DNA of 64,000 bases from the NCBI GenBank assembly GCA_026119855.1, contig JAOWBW010002226.1, positions 1-64,000 on the forward strand, given 5' to 3'. Position numbers and translations under genes: made by a program. Below, piece after piece: positions 21,446-32,131 of the stretch (positions are counted from its first letter, which is position 1; each line of letters starts with the position of its first letter). The notes beneath the pieces were generated by a model. That model worked only from the letters and a program-made list of their open reading frames with translations, searched no databases and had not been told where the DNA came from. Source of the stretch: Campanula takesimana. Its lineage: Eukaryota; Streptophyta; Magnoliopsida; Asterales; Campanulaceae.

Positions 21446-23795
21446 ATGAAAATAATGACGGCTCTACAATTTTTTGCCGTCGCCGTCATCGCCGGTCGTC
21501 ATTATCGTCGGCGTTTCTACCCACCGTCTTCCACTACTCATTTCTCCTGAAACCATACTCTACCCAACAACTCCTTTCTCTTTCTCACTTCTTTCCAATT
21601 TCGAATTTGAAGTTTTGATTTTTGATTTCAGATTTGCTTGTGTTTTGTATTTGTGTGATTTTTGATTTCAGATTTCGAATTTGAAGTTTTGATTTTAGAA
21701 TTGTTGTTGTTGTTGGTGGTAGCAGGGATTATAGTGGTAGGCAGTGGCGGTGTTTGGTCGGTGTGCAGTGTGGATGTCCGATGGTGGTGGTCCGGTGGTA
21801 GCAATGGTGGTGGGCTGGTGGTAGTAATGGTGGAGAGAATGGTGATGAAAATTTGGTTTAAATGTAAAATTTGTATTTTGAATTTCATTAACAAATTTGA
21901 CTATACTCAAATTTTATATTTGGACAGTTTTTAGGTAAATGATTAGTGCTTAATCATAAATGTTAAATCTCTTAATTCAATTTCATTATCACTTTTCACA
22001 ATATAATACTATTATTCCTTAATACCCGTGTCGGGAGAGAAAATCCTAATTCGGATGGGACGGAGGGAGTAATGCATATACGTACCGGTCTATCAAACGA
22101 GCCAAAAAATAAATAAATAATAATAATATAATAGCCAAATAAAAATTATTTTGGGAAGCAGAGAGTAATTAAGAAGTAATAAAAAGAAAAAGAAAATAGT
22201 TAATTTTTCAATTTGTCTTGAAAAAAAATGATTATTTATATAAGATAAAATATATAAATAGTGAATGCTCGAAAAGAAAATTTATTGGTTTAACAAAATC
22301 AATAAATGGTTTTTAAAAAAAAAAAATTCAAAATTTGGTAAGCTTAAAAAATTGATGAAAGTAATGATAATAAAATTATATTGTATGGTTTTATTTAATA
22401 TTTTGATATTTGGTTTTTGCTCAAATAAAATTTTTTGATAATTGTTTTGATTTCAACCCTGCTAAGTTTGGAATTTTCATTAAGCCCCTTAAATGAAATA
22501 TCAACTTCAAACTACCCATTTCCGTTAGTCACGTGCATGGCACACGCCTTTTAACTGAGTTTCTAACGAATTCCGTCAAAAAAGCCCTAACTGGCGAAAA
22601 TGAATTACCCCAAGGTCCGATCTGGCGAAAAAAAAACATCCGGGGCTCGATTGGAAGGGTGGTATGGTACTTCAGGGTCTAAATTGTTATTAACTCTAAT
22701 AAATATTTATATTTGTTCTTGATGAAGAGTATTAATAAATAATTATTTTATGACGGAGTGAGTGGTTTTGTTTTTCATATTTTGTAAATGATCAGAAGGG
22801 TCGCCTTTTGTTTTGTTTTTCTAGTGTTAGGTTGATAATCTCTTAAATGAGAAGACTTGTCTGTTCATTTATAAATTTCCCAAGTTTTGTTCCACGATTC
22901 AAGTTTTGCATCTTGTGTTTTGCAATGTTTAGGTGCAGATGGACTGTACTTGTTGTGTCTTTATTTATAGTACGTTTTCAGTATGAGGCAAAAATTTCTC
23001 TTTTCTCCGTGATTCAATATATCATATTTTTTCTGCGATTTAATATATCAGATAAATTTATAACTTTCTCAATTTTGCATTCAGTGGCGGAGCCCGACTA
23101 TCCCTTCAACTATATACACCGCAAATCTTACTTTGCACCCTCGCGCAAAATTTGTCCCACTTTGATACTCAATGTTAAACTTATCCCACATTGCCCTCCA
23201 GATTCTAATGGACGTTAAAAGACTAGCATCATTTTGGTCTTGTGCACGTCACATGACGGGTATTTGGACATTCTCATTCCAATTTATAGTTTTCCTTTAA
23301 TTTTCTCACTCTTTTCATATACAATAATAAGTATAAAAAAATCATTTTGTACATTATCTATTACATCAAAAATATAATATATATCATAGAACACTCATTT
23401 TTTATATGCTTTCAAGAAAAAAAAAAGACAAATTTTTATATATAGAAATCTGTTTATTTGAAAATACTAATGGTAATTAAAAAAGAAATCTCATGTATAA
23501 AAAATATATTTTTACAAAAAGTGTGAACCAATTATTGTTATGTTAAAAAATTTACAATTAACTAATAATAAAGTACCACATTAAATAATAACATTAAAAT
23601 CAAACAAGAGAATAATAATTTACGGTTGGTGGCCGGTGGTGGTGATAGCAGCGCTGCGGCGGTAACAACTGAAAGGTGATGAACAACACAAATTGGTTTA
23701 GACTTGAACAAATTATGGAGGGTAATTAAGTAATTTGCATGTTTGAATGACTGCACATGACCATGACCAAATTAGAATGTCCAATATACCCATTA
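21446..23795. other. Gene-free region with repeat debris
   Basis: No gene is supported. It holds a GGT/GGTGGT-rich low-complexity stretch (about 21700-21830); the right end of a decayed Stowaway (GGGACGGAGGGAG at about 22058); an unclassified moderately GC-rich repeat-like block (about 22440-22680); a block beginning GTGGCGGAGCC (about 23085-23240), a phrase common in plant dispersed repeats; and AT-rich sequence elsewhere. Confidence 0.5.
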
Positions 23796-24030
23796 CTCCC
23801 TCCGTCCCACTCGAATTAGAATTCTTGGTCAATCTAATTATACTTTGACCAATAATTTGAAGAAAAATAATGATGCTAATAAAAATTTAAAAATTGTTAT
23901 TGTATCACAGTTGCTAATAAATTCAATAACTATTTTTAAATTGTCATTAAGATAATTATTTTTCTTCAAATTATTGGTCAAAGTATAATTAGTTTGACCA
24001 AGAATCCTAATTCGAGTGGGACGGAAGGAG
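23796..24030. mobile_element. Stowaway-type MITE
   Basis: The ends are CTCCCTCCGTCCCACTCGAA and its near-perfect complement at the right, flanked by TA. The inverted repeats continue far into the element (TTGGTCAA... and TTGACCAA...), giving a long hairpin. It sits about 370 bp upstream of the membrane-protein gene. Confidence 0.88.
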
Positions 24031-24396
24031 TATGTGATATGCACATGACTAGCTGTTGTTAGTTTTCTTATGTCTATTTATTAGAACAAAACAAAAAAAA
24101 TAGAAAATGGGGACATCTTTACGAGAGGGAGGGAGTGCAATATGGTAGCCATTCATTCATCCAATACTTGGAATAATTCCCTTAAAGAAAGAAGCTGATC
24201 CACAAGATTTGTTAAGTAACCAACTCATCTAAAAGCTTAAGCTGTTAGAGAGAGCACCCATAATGTATATCATGCTCAGATCAACAAGATTCTCCTCCAC
24301 CAATTAGCTCATCTTTTCATTTTCCTCACAATCAACTGTTCCTTCCTACAATACAAGCAACCTTTTTTTCATTTCGCTCACCGGAGAGAAACAAGT

Positions 24397-26460
24397 ATGA
24401 CCCCCATCGTTGACGATTACCAAAATGAATTGGAGGAAAAGTATAGCGCACCTATGCCATGGATTGGGGTGTATGTAGCTGCAGCATCTCTAGTGGTCAC
24501 CCTTGCAATGGCAGCTGATGTCTTCCATGGTTTTAGACATAAGAAACTTTGGTTTCCTTGCAAATATTTCACTCTCAATGCTACTTCTCTTACCCTAATA
24601 GCCATTGCTATGAAACTCCCTGTTGATCTCAACAATCCCATGCCACGCCCTGTTGATCAGACTACAAAGCTCAGTAGCATTTCTTTCATGTGTATCTTGA
24701 TGGCTAACTTCATGCCTTCTCTCGGTCCCATGAACACCCGTGATCTTCTCTTGAACATTACGGCCCTGGCTATCCTCGTAATCACTATTCTTGTGAATTT
24801 CTCCATTCAACTGTTTACTGGTCTGATTCATGGTTACGTACCCATCTTCTATTTGATTTTCATGTTTTCCATGCTTTATTTGTTGACTCTATTGACTTCC
24901 TCAGCTTTAATGCTTCCCGTTTCAAAGAAGATTCTCCAGTATAAATATCTCGACTTGCTCAAAATAGCATTTACTGAGGAGTCCCAAAGTACAAGGAGCA
25001 TCTGCCCAGTTGATAAATTGATATATGATGTGAGTAAACATTGGATTATGGCGGAAACAAGCAACCCTCAATTCTTATTAGTTTGTTCCCCAACTTGCTC
25101 TGCCTCTGGAGCAATCTGTTTCATAGTTGTGTTGTTTTTACTCCTAATAAATTTGCCTTATGCATATAGTGCCAACGATATTGATACTCGTCAAGAAGGT
25201 GCGTCAGATTACAAATGGTCAGTTTTTCCGATCATAACAGTACAGTTAATAGGGGTGCTAGTGGGGACAATAGCCCCATTCTTCAGATTATTTAGGGCGT
25301 TTAGTTTCAAATTGTCCTTGAATCAGATCATAAAATACCTAAAAGTCTATCAAACAGAGAAGTACTGGACCCAAAATTTGGTAGACTGGAAATACAACCG
25401 TGTACCTTTACAAATCGGAGGCCTGTTATTTCAAAAAGCTATTCATGAATTGAAGAACCTTTTTGTGAACTTCTTGATAGGGATTCAGATTTTTATAGTG
25501 ATATTATCGAAAATAACCCAGCTTTTCACAATATTCCCGGTTATCCTGATCTATAATTGTTGGTATTTTGGAGCATGGTTGGTGAGAAAGTTAATGGCAA
25601 GCATTTGTGCTTCAAAATGCCACGAGCGATTAGAGTCTGTACATTGTGATAGCACAACACCTAATCTTAGCCGTTACGTGTTGCAACTTGAAGATGAGGT
25701 AGAACTTGCAAATAGAACATTGACCAGAATTTCCAAGGCCGTGCATAAGTTGATAAAAGAAGCAGAAAAGAAACAACCGAGTAATCTAATGAAGCTACTT
25801 AAAAAATCAGCAGGATTTGAAGGAGTAGCTAAGTTTGACAACATCCAAGTTCCTCTTCTGCATTCCTCACAACATTCAAATAGCTGGAGCTTAGTTGTGG
25901 CGACCTTAGCAAGCATTGTCATTGCACTTCAGGCAGGGAAGAAATGCAAGGATGAAAGCTTGTTAAGTGGCATAAACGAAGGTTTCCAATTGGTACGCTT
26001 TATTGAGGAAAGTCTAGACCCCAATGATGAAAATTTGGTAAATGTCAGAAAAGCAGCTAGTTTTGTGTGGTTACAAGTTGAGATTTATTGTAGGTGGATG
26101 GACGAGGACCTCAAAAACAAGGCTCTTAGAGGAAAGACAGCAATGGAGATTATTACCTGTCTAGGTGATAAAGCTCAGAAAATTCTTTTGGACTGCAAGA
26201 ACAGCATGTACTTAGGTCCAGCAGATAGCTCTTTCCAAAAGGTTGTAGCTGCTAACTCAATGTATAGGATAAGCCAAAGTATATTACTCGACCACAAAGG
26301 AAGTGAAGGTCAGACTCGCGAGATGTTGTATGATGAAGTATGTGTAATGATTGCAGATATACTGAGTGCTTGCCTTTCCAACATTCCAAGAGCCATAGCT
26401 AGAAAGTGCGAAGCTAACGACATAGGAAAGAGGGAGGAAAATGTCAAGATTGCTGCTTGA
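24397..26460 (+). CDS. Uncharacterised plant multi-pass membrane protein, probably C-terminally truncated
   Basis: This single-exon gene gives 687 residues. I do not recognise a named family. Hydrophobic segments lie near residues 21-43, 58-75, 94-112, 118-142, 147-172, 232-256, 275-300 and 352-395, so it is an integral membrane protein with about eight spans. The C-terminal half is mostly soluble and helical, with one short hydrophobic patch near 495-510. ATG 24397 is favoured because the paralog at 33872 starts at the same place after a matching leader (GAGAAACAAGTATGA). The TGA at 26458 is followed in frame by 40 more codons to a TAA at 26581. Those codons match the paralog, which has CGG at the same position. 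The stop is therefore probably a nonsense mutation (CGA to TGA would suffice) removing the conserved tail. Confidence 0.85.
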   Translation: MTPIVDDYQNELEEKYSAPMPWIGVYVAAASLVVTLAMAADVFHGFRHKKLWFPCKYFTLNATSLTLIAIAMKLPVDLNNPMPRPVDQTTKLSSISFMCILMANFMPSLGPMNTRDLLLNITALAILVITILVNFSIQLFTGLIHGYVPIFYLIFMFSMLYLLTLLTSSALMLPVSKKILQYKYLDLLKIAFTEESQSTRSICPVDKLIYDVSKHWIMAETSNPQFLLVCSPTCSASGAICFIVVLFLLLINLPYAYSANDIDTRQEGASDYKWSVFPIITVQLIGVLVGTIAPFFRLFRAFSFKLSLNQIIKYLKVYQTEKYWTQNLVDWKYNRVPLQIGGLLFQKAIHELKNLFVNFLIGIQIFIVILSKITQLFTIFPVILIYNCWYFGAWLVRKLMASICASKCHERLESVHCDSTTPNLSRYVLQLEDEVELANRTLTRISKAVHKLIKEAEKKQPSNLMKLLKKSAGFEGVAKFDNIQVPLLHSSQHSNSWSLVVATLASIVIALQAGKKCKDESLLSGINEGFQLVRFIEESLDPNDENLVNVRKAASFVWLQVEIYCRWMDEDLKNKALRGKTAMEIITCLGDKAQKILLDCKNSMYLGPADSSFQKVVAANSMYRISQSILLDHKGSEGQTREMLYDEVCVMIADILSACLSNIPRAIARKCEANDIGKREENVKIAA

Positions 26461-26583
26461 CTTGTTGGTAAAACAAAAGAGATCATGAAATTCCTCCAAC
26501 AACGTGAGCTTCCAAGTCTTGATCCTAATAAATTGGGGTACATTGATGAGTGGCATACATTCTTAAACCATCAAATACCCTAA
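26461..26583 (+). pseudogene. Former C-terminal tail of the membrane protein, beyond the nonsense codon
   Basis: Forty codons in the same frame as the upstream gene, ending in TAA. They include EIMKFLQQRELPS and NKLGYIDEWH, which match the end of the 33872-38956 copy (EIIKFLQQRDLPG, NKLGYIDEWH). Conservation after the stop suggests the truncation is recent, or that readthrough or an assembly error is involved. Confidence 0.7.
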
Positions 26584-28656
26584 GCTGTTACTTCTTTATT
26601 CAATAGCTGGATAGTTTTTATTGTCAAGCCTTGGTTATCTATTTCTCAGCAAGGTGATTATGCAAGTAGTGTGAGCTCCAAGAATTTTTCAAGTGAGGTA
26701 GTTTGTTTGCTTTCCTCAAGTCACTAGGTTTGTAGATCTAAGGTCGTTCCATGCTTTGTCGTTGCCTAACGTTGTCTTTTCTTTTATACTCTTTGTTTAT
26801 GGATAGCGATTTCACAAGCATTTATCAAGTCTGTTGTTCTCCCGTTTTTGGTGGTAGTATGTTTAATTCATGCTGTGAGGTAGCACTAGTTTCTTTGGTG
26901 CCGTTATTGAAGTTCTTAAGTTGCTGTTTGTTCGTTTTGGGCGCATCTTATGTCCTGTCAGCATAAGGATACAAGTCTGTTTATATTTCATGAGCGTTTT
27001 TGATGGTTTTTCTGTAAGGGCTGGTAACCCTTCTTTAACATAATTAAATTTCTCTTCGCGAATCATAAAAAAGGAGGTAAAATCCAAACTAAATATGTAC
27101 AGCTGTATCAAAATAAAAAAGCTCGATATACATAACAATGTATGCGTCTAGCTACTATGAACAACAAAAGATCATTAGTACCTGATGACGGCCCTTCTCA
27201 AAAGTCTCGGAAATTCCAAAATCAGCTTCAAATGACATTAACACTTGATCCGCGACAATGCAACGTACCACAATGGGTACCACTTTCAACAATCTTCTGC
27301 GAACTGCTTCAACTTGCCTACACCATCTACATTGAAAGATACCATTTCAATGAATGCCCAAGTCCAACAATTTCCCATACGGATGAATTAACAAAAGCAT
27401 TGCCCATCTCATCTCCTTCAATTATTAGCCATCAGCACACAGGCAAACGTCTCAAAATCTGCTGGACATTTTATCGAACATCTCGTAGGCATGTTTCACA
27501 AGCTCTGTTTTTGTAAGTAAGCTGTCCGAAAAATTGTACTTTCTTTAATAGAAATGTGAATTAATGAATCTGAATATGCACTTTTTCTCATCCGGCACCA
27601 TCACCACTCTCACTGCCGCCTTCTTCTTCTTTGTTTCTCCAGATTGGCCCGTAACCGCCGCCCCAGCATAAACAATAGAAAACCTATTGAGGTATTAACC
27701 GCTAAAATTTATCAAAAGTATTGATAGCATTAATAGTATTACTAATAAAATGGTGTATCAATAATATTTGTGAAATTTTATAAGGATATTAAATTGAATA
27801 AATTTATTGATCAAAGTATAACTAGGTTGAGAATGAAAATAGAGCTTTGGAGCCTAGGCCCTGAACCAGATCATAAACCCATAAGAAACTCAAGCTGAGA
27901 TGAAAATTTCATATAAACCCAAAGTTAGTTGAAGGACAAAAATACCCTCACTGCCCAAGCCCACATCCCAGCCAGTGGCGGATCCAGTGTGTCGCCAGGG
28001 TACGCAGCTGCATACCCTGAGTTTTTCCAAAAATTTTACAGAGTATTTATAAAAATAAAAAATAAAAAATAAAAAATTATAGGGGTGCGAAGTGTTATTT
28101 TTGAAAGAATAGAGGTGCAAAGTGTTAATATCAGTTAAGTTAAATTTTGTAAAATTATGAATTTCAAAATGCCCCTCCCATTTTCTCTTTAGTTTGCCGC
28201 TGGAAGGTTAGTTTTCATTTCAGTCGATCGATTGGGATTTGGGAGAGAGTTGAGAGAGCGACGGCGAAAGCGAAAGACTCTTGCGTTGCGTCTCACAGCG
28301 AGACGATCATACAGCAGCACTTCTCCTTCCTCTAGTGGTGTCGCCGTGTCGGTGATTACAGGCCGGGAGTTACATCGGCTTCTCCTTCCCCAGAGCTCCG
28401 CGCTTCTCCGGCAATGTCTCTTTTCTTTTATCTCTCAAGAGACTAAAAATTACTATTGTGAATAGTAAATTTGACTTTTTTAAATAGTATGTTTGACTAA
28501 TTTGATTCCACCAAAGGATGGTAGGTACGTGACTTTCGTTAGACCCTAATTTTTCCTAGTACTTCAATATGGAGTGTGTAAGACCACATAAAGAAGCGTT
28601 AGATAGGAAGGTTAATGGTTTCAGCCAATATACTTTGTTCATCTTTAGGAATGTTT
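26584..28656. other. Intergenic region downstream of the membrane-protein gene
   Basis: No gene is supported. A stretch near 27185-27240 (CTTCTCAAAAG, CCAAAATCAGCT) resembles 39300-39340 downstream of the paralog, so the duplicated unit extends well past the gene. A block starting GTGGCGGATCCAG at 27974 with a TAAAAAATAAAAAATA tract looks like a dispersed repeat. About 28220-28420 is GC-richer, with CTCC-rich text like a plant gene 5' leader, but no exon structure was found. Confidence 0.5.
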
Positions 28657-29323
28657 TCAGTCAGACAAAACAATTGTTTCTGGTTTGTAATTAATACTTT
28701 TAAGATTTAAGATACGCTCTAGAGCTTTTATTTCAGATTTTATTTGTAACTGAAACATACTTGCAAAACTTGGTTCGTTTTCTTTTATTGCTTTAAGATC
28801 CCAGATAAGGAATTTCATTTTTATAATATCACGATTCTTAATTGCCTTTTTACTTTCTTCTAATAAATAGTTTAGATAGTCAAGACTATTCAACTCGACT
28901 ACCTTGCCATCTTTCCATAAATTCCAAGGGAGTATTTCTTTTCTAGTTTTCTCCATGTCTTTCATAAAATCTTTGTAATGATCTAAGATAACTTCTTGCT
29001 ATTCGTTTTTGGTTGATGTATACTTGATCACAATTAACATATTTTTCAAAATCATCAATAATAAGTTTGGTAATCCAACTATGGTAGCCATATTTTTCAG
29101 TGAAATATGTATTAAACTCTACTTGTCTAATCATATAATTTAAATATTCTATGTTATTATATTCATTGCCATAAATAATCCAAGATGCCATAGTTTTGTT
29201 TGAGAGGATCACCTTGATAGGTTTTGTGAAGATAAGTGGGTTAAGGCGTCGAGCCTCCTTGCCACCAGTTACAGCAACTGGCCCGCGGATTGCATCTCGG
29301 TCTTTGTTGTCAAGCTTTTTCAC
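28657..29323 (-). pseudogene. Unrecognised broken coding region (two overlapping frames, about 220 codons)
   Basis: On the reverse strand one frame runs 29323 to 28943 (126 codons from ATG) and a second, overlapping by 23 bp, runs 28965 to 28657 (102 codons). The first is charged and aromatic (MIRQVEFNTYFTEKYGYHSW; DDFEKYVNCDQVYINQKR) and the second is a basic helical protein (NYLLEESKKAIKNRDIIKMK). The composition is protein-like and continuous across the overlap, so a single-base frameshift in one gene of about 220 residues is likely. I cannot name the family. A relic of a virus-like or transposon gene is possible. It may be chance, but two adjoining frames of this kind are unusual in such AT-rich DNA. 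Confidence 0.4.
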
Positions 29324-29650
29324 TTAGACTGAATATTGAGATATTCAAGAAAATTTATTTCTTATTCAAATTTCACTCCCCTTTCTACATTTTACAAATA
29401 TATATGAGAGGTTGTTTTTTGAGAGCAACCGTGTTTTGATCTATGTGATTGCATGTGCAAAATTGTAACAAACTTCATATATATATTATTGTGATATTTT
29501 GGCTTGGTGCCCCCAGATATAGTCATATGTTGATAAACTGGTTTAACAAATCTTGGTTCTTTCATATTTCATGTTTTGATTATTCTCCTGATGGTAAAAT
29601 TGTTAGTATGGGCTAAACCGATTTGAAAATCTCCTCAAATTCCCTACAAA

Positions 29651-29829
29651 GACAAAAGAAGGTCTGGTTGCCTTGCAAATATAACACTCAATGCTGCTTC
29701 TTTAATAGTGATAGCCATAGCAATGAAGCTCCCAGTGGATCTCAATAGCTCTATGCCACGCCCGGTTGATTGTGTTACAAAGTCAAGTAGCAATGCTTTC
29801 ATAGTTTGATGTGTATCATGATGGTTAAC
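29651..29829 (+). pseudogene. Relic of the membrane-protein gene (third copy, about 180 bp)
   Basis: The nucleotides align by eye with 24537-24715 of the intact gene: GGTCTGGTTGCCTTGCAAAT, CTCAATGCTGCTTCT, ATGCCACGCCCGGTTGAT and AAGTCAAGTAGCAATGCTTT all have counterparts in the same order. There are small deletions and frame changes, and no coding capacity remains. It lies between the two larger copies and shows that the cluster once had at least three members. Confidence 0.75.
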
Positions 29830-29848
29830 AAGAGTACAATATTTATAG

Positions 29849-30372
29849 TAGGGATGACCAAATCAGAACCATAACCGGCCCGAAACCGCTGAAGTGGCCC
29901 AGAACCGGAACCGCCACGAACCGTGCTAAAAACCGTAACCCTAAATGATAAGGGCCGGTTAAGGTTCAAGGCTCCAAAAACCGTCGAATCGGCGGTTCCG
30001 AACTGGATGGACCAAACCGTAACAGGAATCGTTAGAACCGTAAAAAAAACCGTTAGAAAAACCGTCAAAATTGGAAGAAAAACAGTCAAACCCGACAGAT
30101 TTCTAACGGTTTTGTCATAATTTGTCGTTACTAATAGAAAGTTGACCAAAAAAGAGCCGTTTTGACTGAATTTCAACATTTTTTTTATAACTTTCTTAAA
30201 AAAATCAGTAATAAAATAATTCTAAAACATTTTTTCCTATGCAAAAAAATAAAAAAATAAAAAAATAAAAACACCAAAACCGTGAACCTCGGAACCGTAA
30301 ATCGGATGAACACGGGCAGTTAAGGTTCAAGGATTCTGCGAACCGGAACTGAACCGGAACTGCAATTGGCCG
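29849..30372. mobile_element. Decayed hAT-like element rich in AACCGG/GGTTC words
   Basis: It begins TAGGGATGACC and is dense in AACCGTAACC/GGTTAAGGTTC-type words in both orientations, like the ends of the element at 16249-17614. A matching right terminus was not found, so the boundaries are approximate. A 25-bp unit (CAATTGGCCGAATATAATTT...) is duplicated just after it, at about 30362-30411. From there to 30688 the sequence is AT-rich with no gene. Confidence 0.4.
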
Positions 30373-30690
30373 AATATAATTTATGCAATTGGCCGAATAT
30401 AATTTATACAAGAGGGTCAAGAGTATGACATTTATACAAAAGGGTTGAGTGTTTCTCAAGCTATTTTAGATAGCTAAAGAATGTATACAATGGTAATCCT
30501 AACCATAGGAAAGTAAATGAAATAAACAATAAAAAGTAAATAATACAATTTCTAGAAAATATAAAATTATAATTCAAGAAGGATTCCATATCGTTAATAG
30601 TAGGTTGCATTATGTGTGCAACAAGTAGTTGTACTTTGTCCATCGTAAGTAGTAGTTTAGTAATAATAATACTCCTAGTTGTTATTATTA

Positions 30691-31328
30691 CTCCCTCCGT
30701 TTTAGAGTAAGTGTCCACTTTTCTTTTTTAGTCTGTCCCAGAGTAAGTGTCCCCTTCCTTAAATGGTAAAGAATTTTTACTGTTCCCCCACTCATTTTCT
30801 CTCTTAATTTACTTTTATATAGGCCTGGCAATTGTGCGGGTTGGGTTTGGTCGGGTTGTAACGGGTTGAAACGGGTCAACCCGCTACAACCCGTTTAAGC
30901 TGTCGGGTCAAATGGGTTGAAACGGGTTGGGTTGGCGGGTTGAAACGGGTCGACCCGTTAATTTTTTTGACCGGGCTGCCTTAAATTTATTGATTCTACC
31001 TATTTATGTTTACGGGTTAAAGTGGGTTGAAACGGGTTGGGTTGGGTCGACCCGTTAAGCTTAACGGGTTGAGACGGGTAACCCGTTTCAACCCGCTAAC
31101 TTAAATGGGTTGGGTTGGGTTATAATGGGTTGAGTTGTGCGGGTTAGTGGGTTACGGGTCAAAATTGTCAGGCCTACTTTTATACTCACAACACCGATCG
31201 ACTTACTATTCTCTACCCCACTTTCTCTCTCATACCTCACTTTCCATACTCAACACTTACATCACATTCACCATTTCTTAATTTCTGTGCAAATGGAAGG
31301 ATGGACACTTACTCTGAGACGGAGGGAG
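30691..31328. mobile_element. Stowaway-type MITE split by a hAT-like element
   Basis: The left end CTCCCTCCGTTTTAGAGTAA and the right end TTACTCTGAGACGGAGGGAG are inverted repeats flanked by TA. The interior is split at 30820-31176 by a second element. Without it the Stowaway is about 270 bp. Confidence 0.85.
30820..31176. mobile_element. hAT-like MITE nested in a Stowaway (8-bp TSD CTTTTATA)
   Basis: The ends are TAGGCCTGGCAATT and AAATTGTCAGGCCTA, flanked by CTTTTATA at 30812-30819 and 31177-31184. The body is irregular GGGTTGAAACGGGTT/AACCCGTT words in both orientations. The 8-bp duplication indicates hAT-type insertion. The target resembles that of the 16249-17614 element (CTTTTATC). Confidence 0.85.
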
Positions 31329-31452
31329 TATTATTTGGTGTTCGCCAATTAGCCTACGAAAAACTCACAATTATATCCGATAAACTTATAACTTTCTCGT
31401 TAATTTTTTGTAAACTAAATTTGCTTTCAGTGGTGGAGCAAGACTTTTCTAT

Positions 31453-31938
31453 CGAAAAATCTTGAGAAAACGCGTTTTTTCAAATGCTTAGGAAAAGCGT
31501 GTTTAAAAAAAATGCGATGGCATTTTTCTAAATAATCGGAACTTCTCAACGGCTCTGGATATCAATATAAAGGCTTCTAGATATCAATATAAAGGCTTCT
31601 GGATATGAGATTGATAGTTAGAACCTTTGAAAGTGATAGCCAGATGGGTCCTGTATATCAATATGAAGGCTTCTAGATATGAGATTGATAGCAAAACTTT
31701 TGAAAGTGATAGCCAGAACCTTTGAAAGTGATGGCCAGAAGGGTTCTCTGGTTCTGGATATCAATTTAAAGCCTTCTGGATATGAGATTGATAGCCAGAA
31801 CCTTTAAAAGTGATAGCCAGAAGGGTCCTGGATATCAGTATAAAGCCTTCTAGATATCAATATAAAGTCTTCTGGAGGTTTTGAAAAACACGTTTTTCCT
31901 AACCATTAGGAAAAACGCGTTTTACAGGAGACTAACCC
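31453..31938. mobile_element. Mutator-like MITE, copy 2 (9-bp TSD CTTTTCTAT)
   Basis: A 486-bp element between CTTTTCTAT at 31444-31452 and 31939-31947. Like copy 1 it starts C..AAAATCTTG.G and ends with GCGTTTTACAGGA plus about ten bases. It has more internal repeat units of the GGATATCAATATAAAG and GATAGCCAGAACCTTT type than copy 1 (486 against 373 bp), so unit number varies between copies. Confidence 0.85.
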
Positions 31939-32131
31939 CTTTTCTATACGGACCCCAATTTCATTTAATATGTCCTCCTTTTGTGTTTAAATGAATGTTC
32001 ATTTTTGAGATTTTTTTTGTCGAAAATGAATGACTTTCTTGGAAATAACTTTATTCCCAATTGTTTTTTTACCAAATTTTTTTCGCTAGTCTTTTTATAC
32101 TTGTAAAAATAAATGTTTGGAAAGAAGATTA

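Noticed and set aside
21446..21934. Open frames on both strands in the GGTGGT-rich stretch
   Set aside because: Low-complexity sequence keeps several frames open by chance; no domain, start context or splice sites were seen.
27142..27516. Forward open frame of 124 codons downstream of the membrane-protein gene
   Set aside because: The corresponding sequence downstream of the paralog does not keep this frame. A reverse-strand phrase (HAYEMFDKMS) recalls pentatricopeptide repeats but stops at once, so no gene was called.
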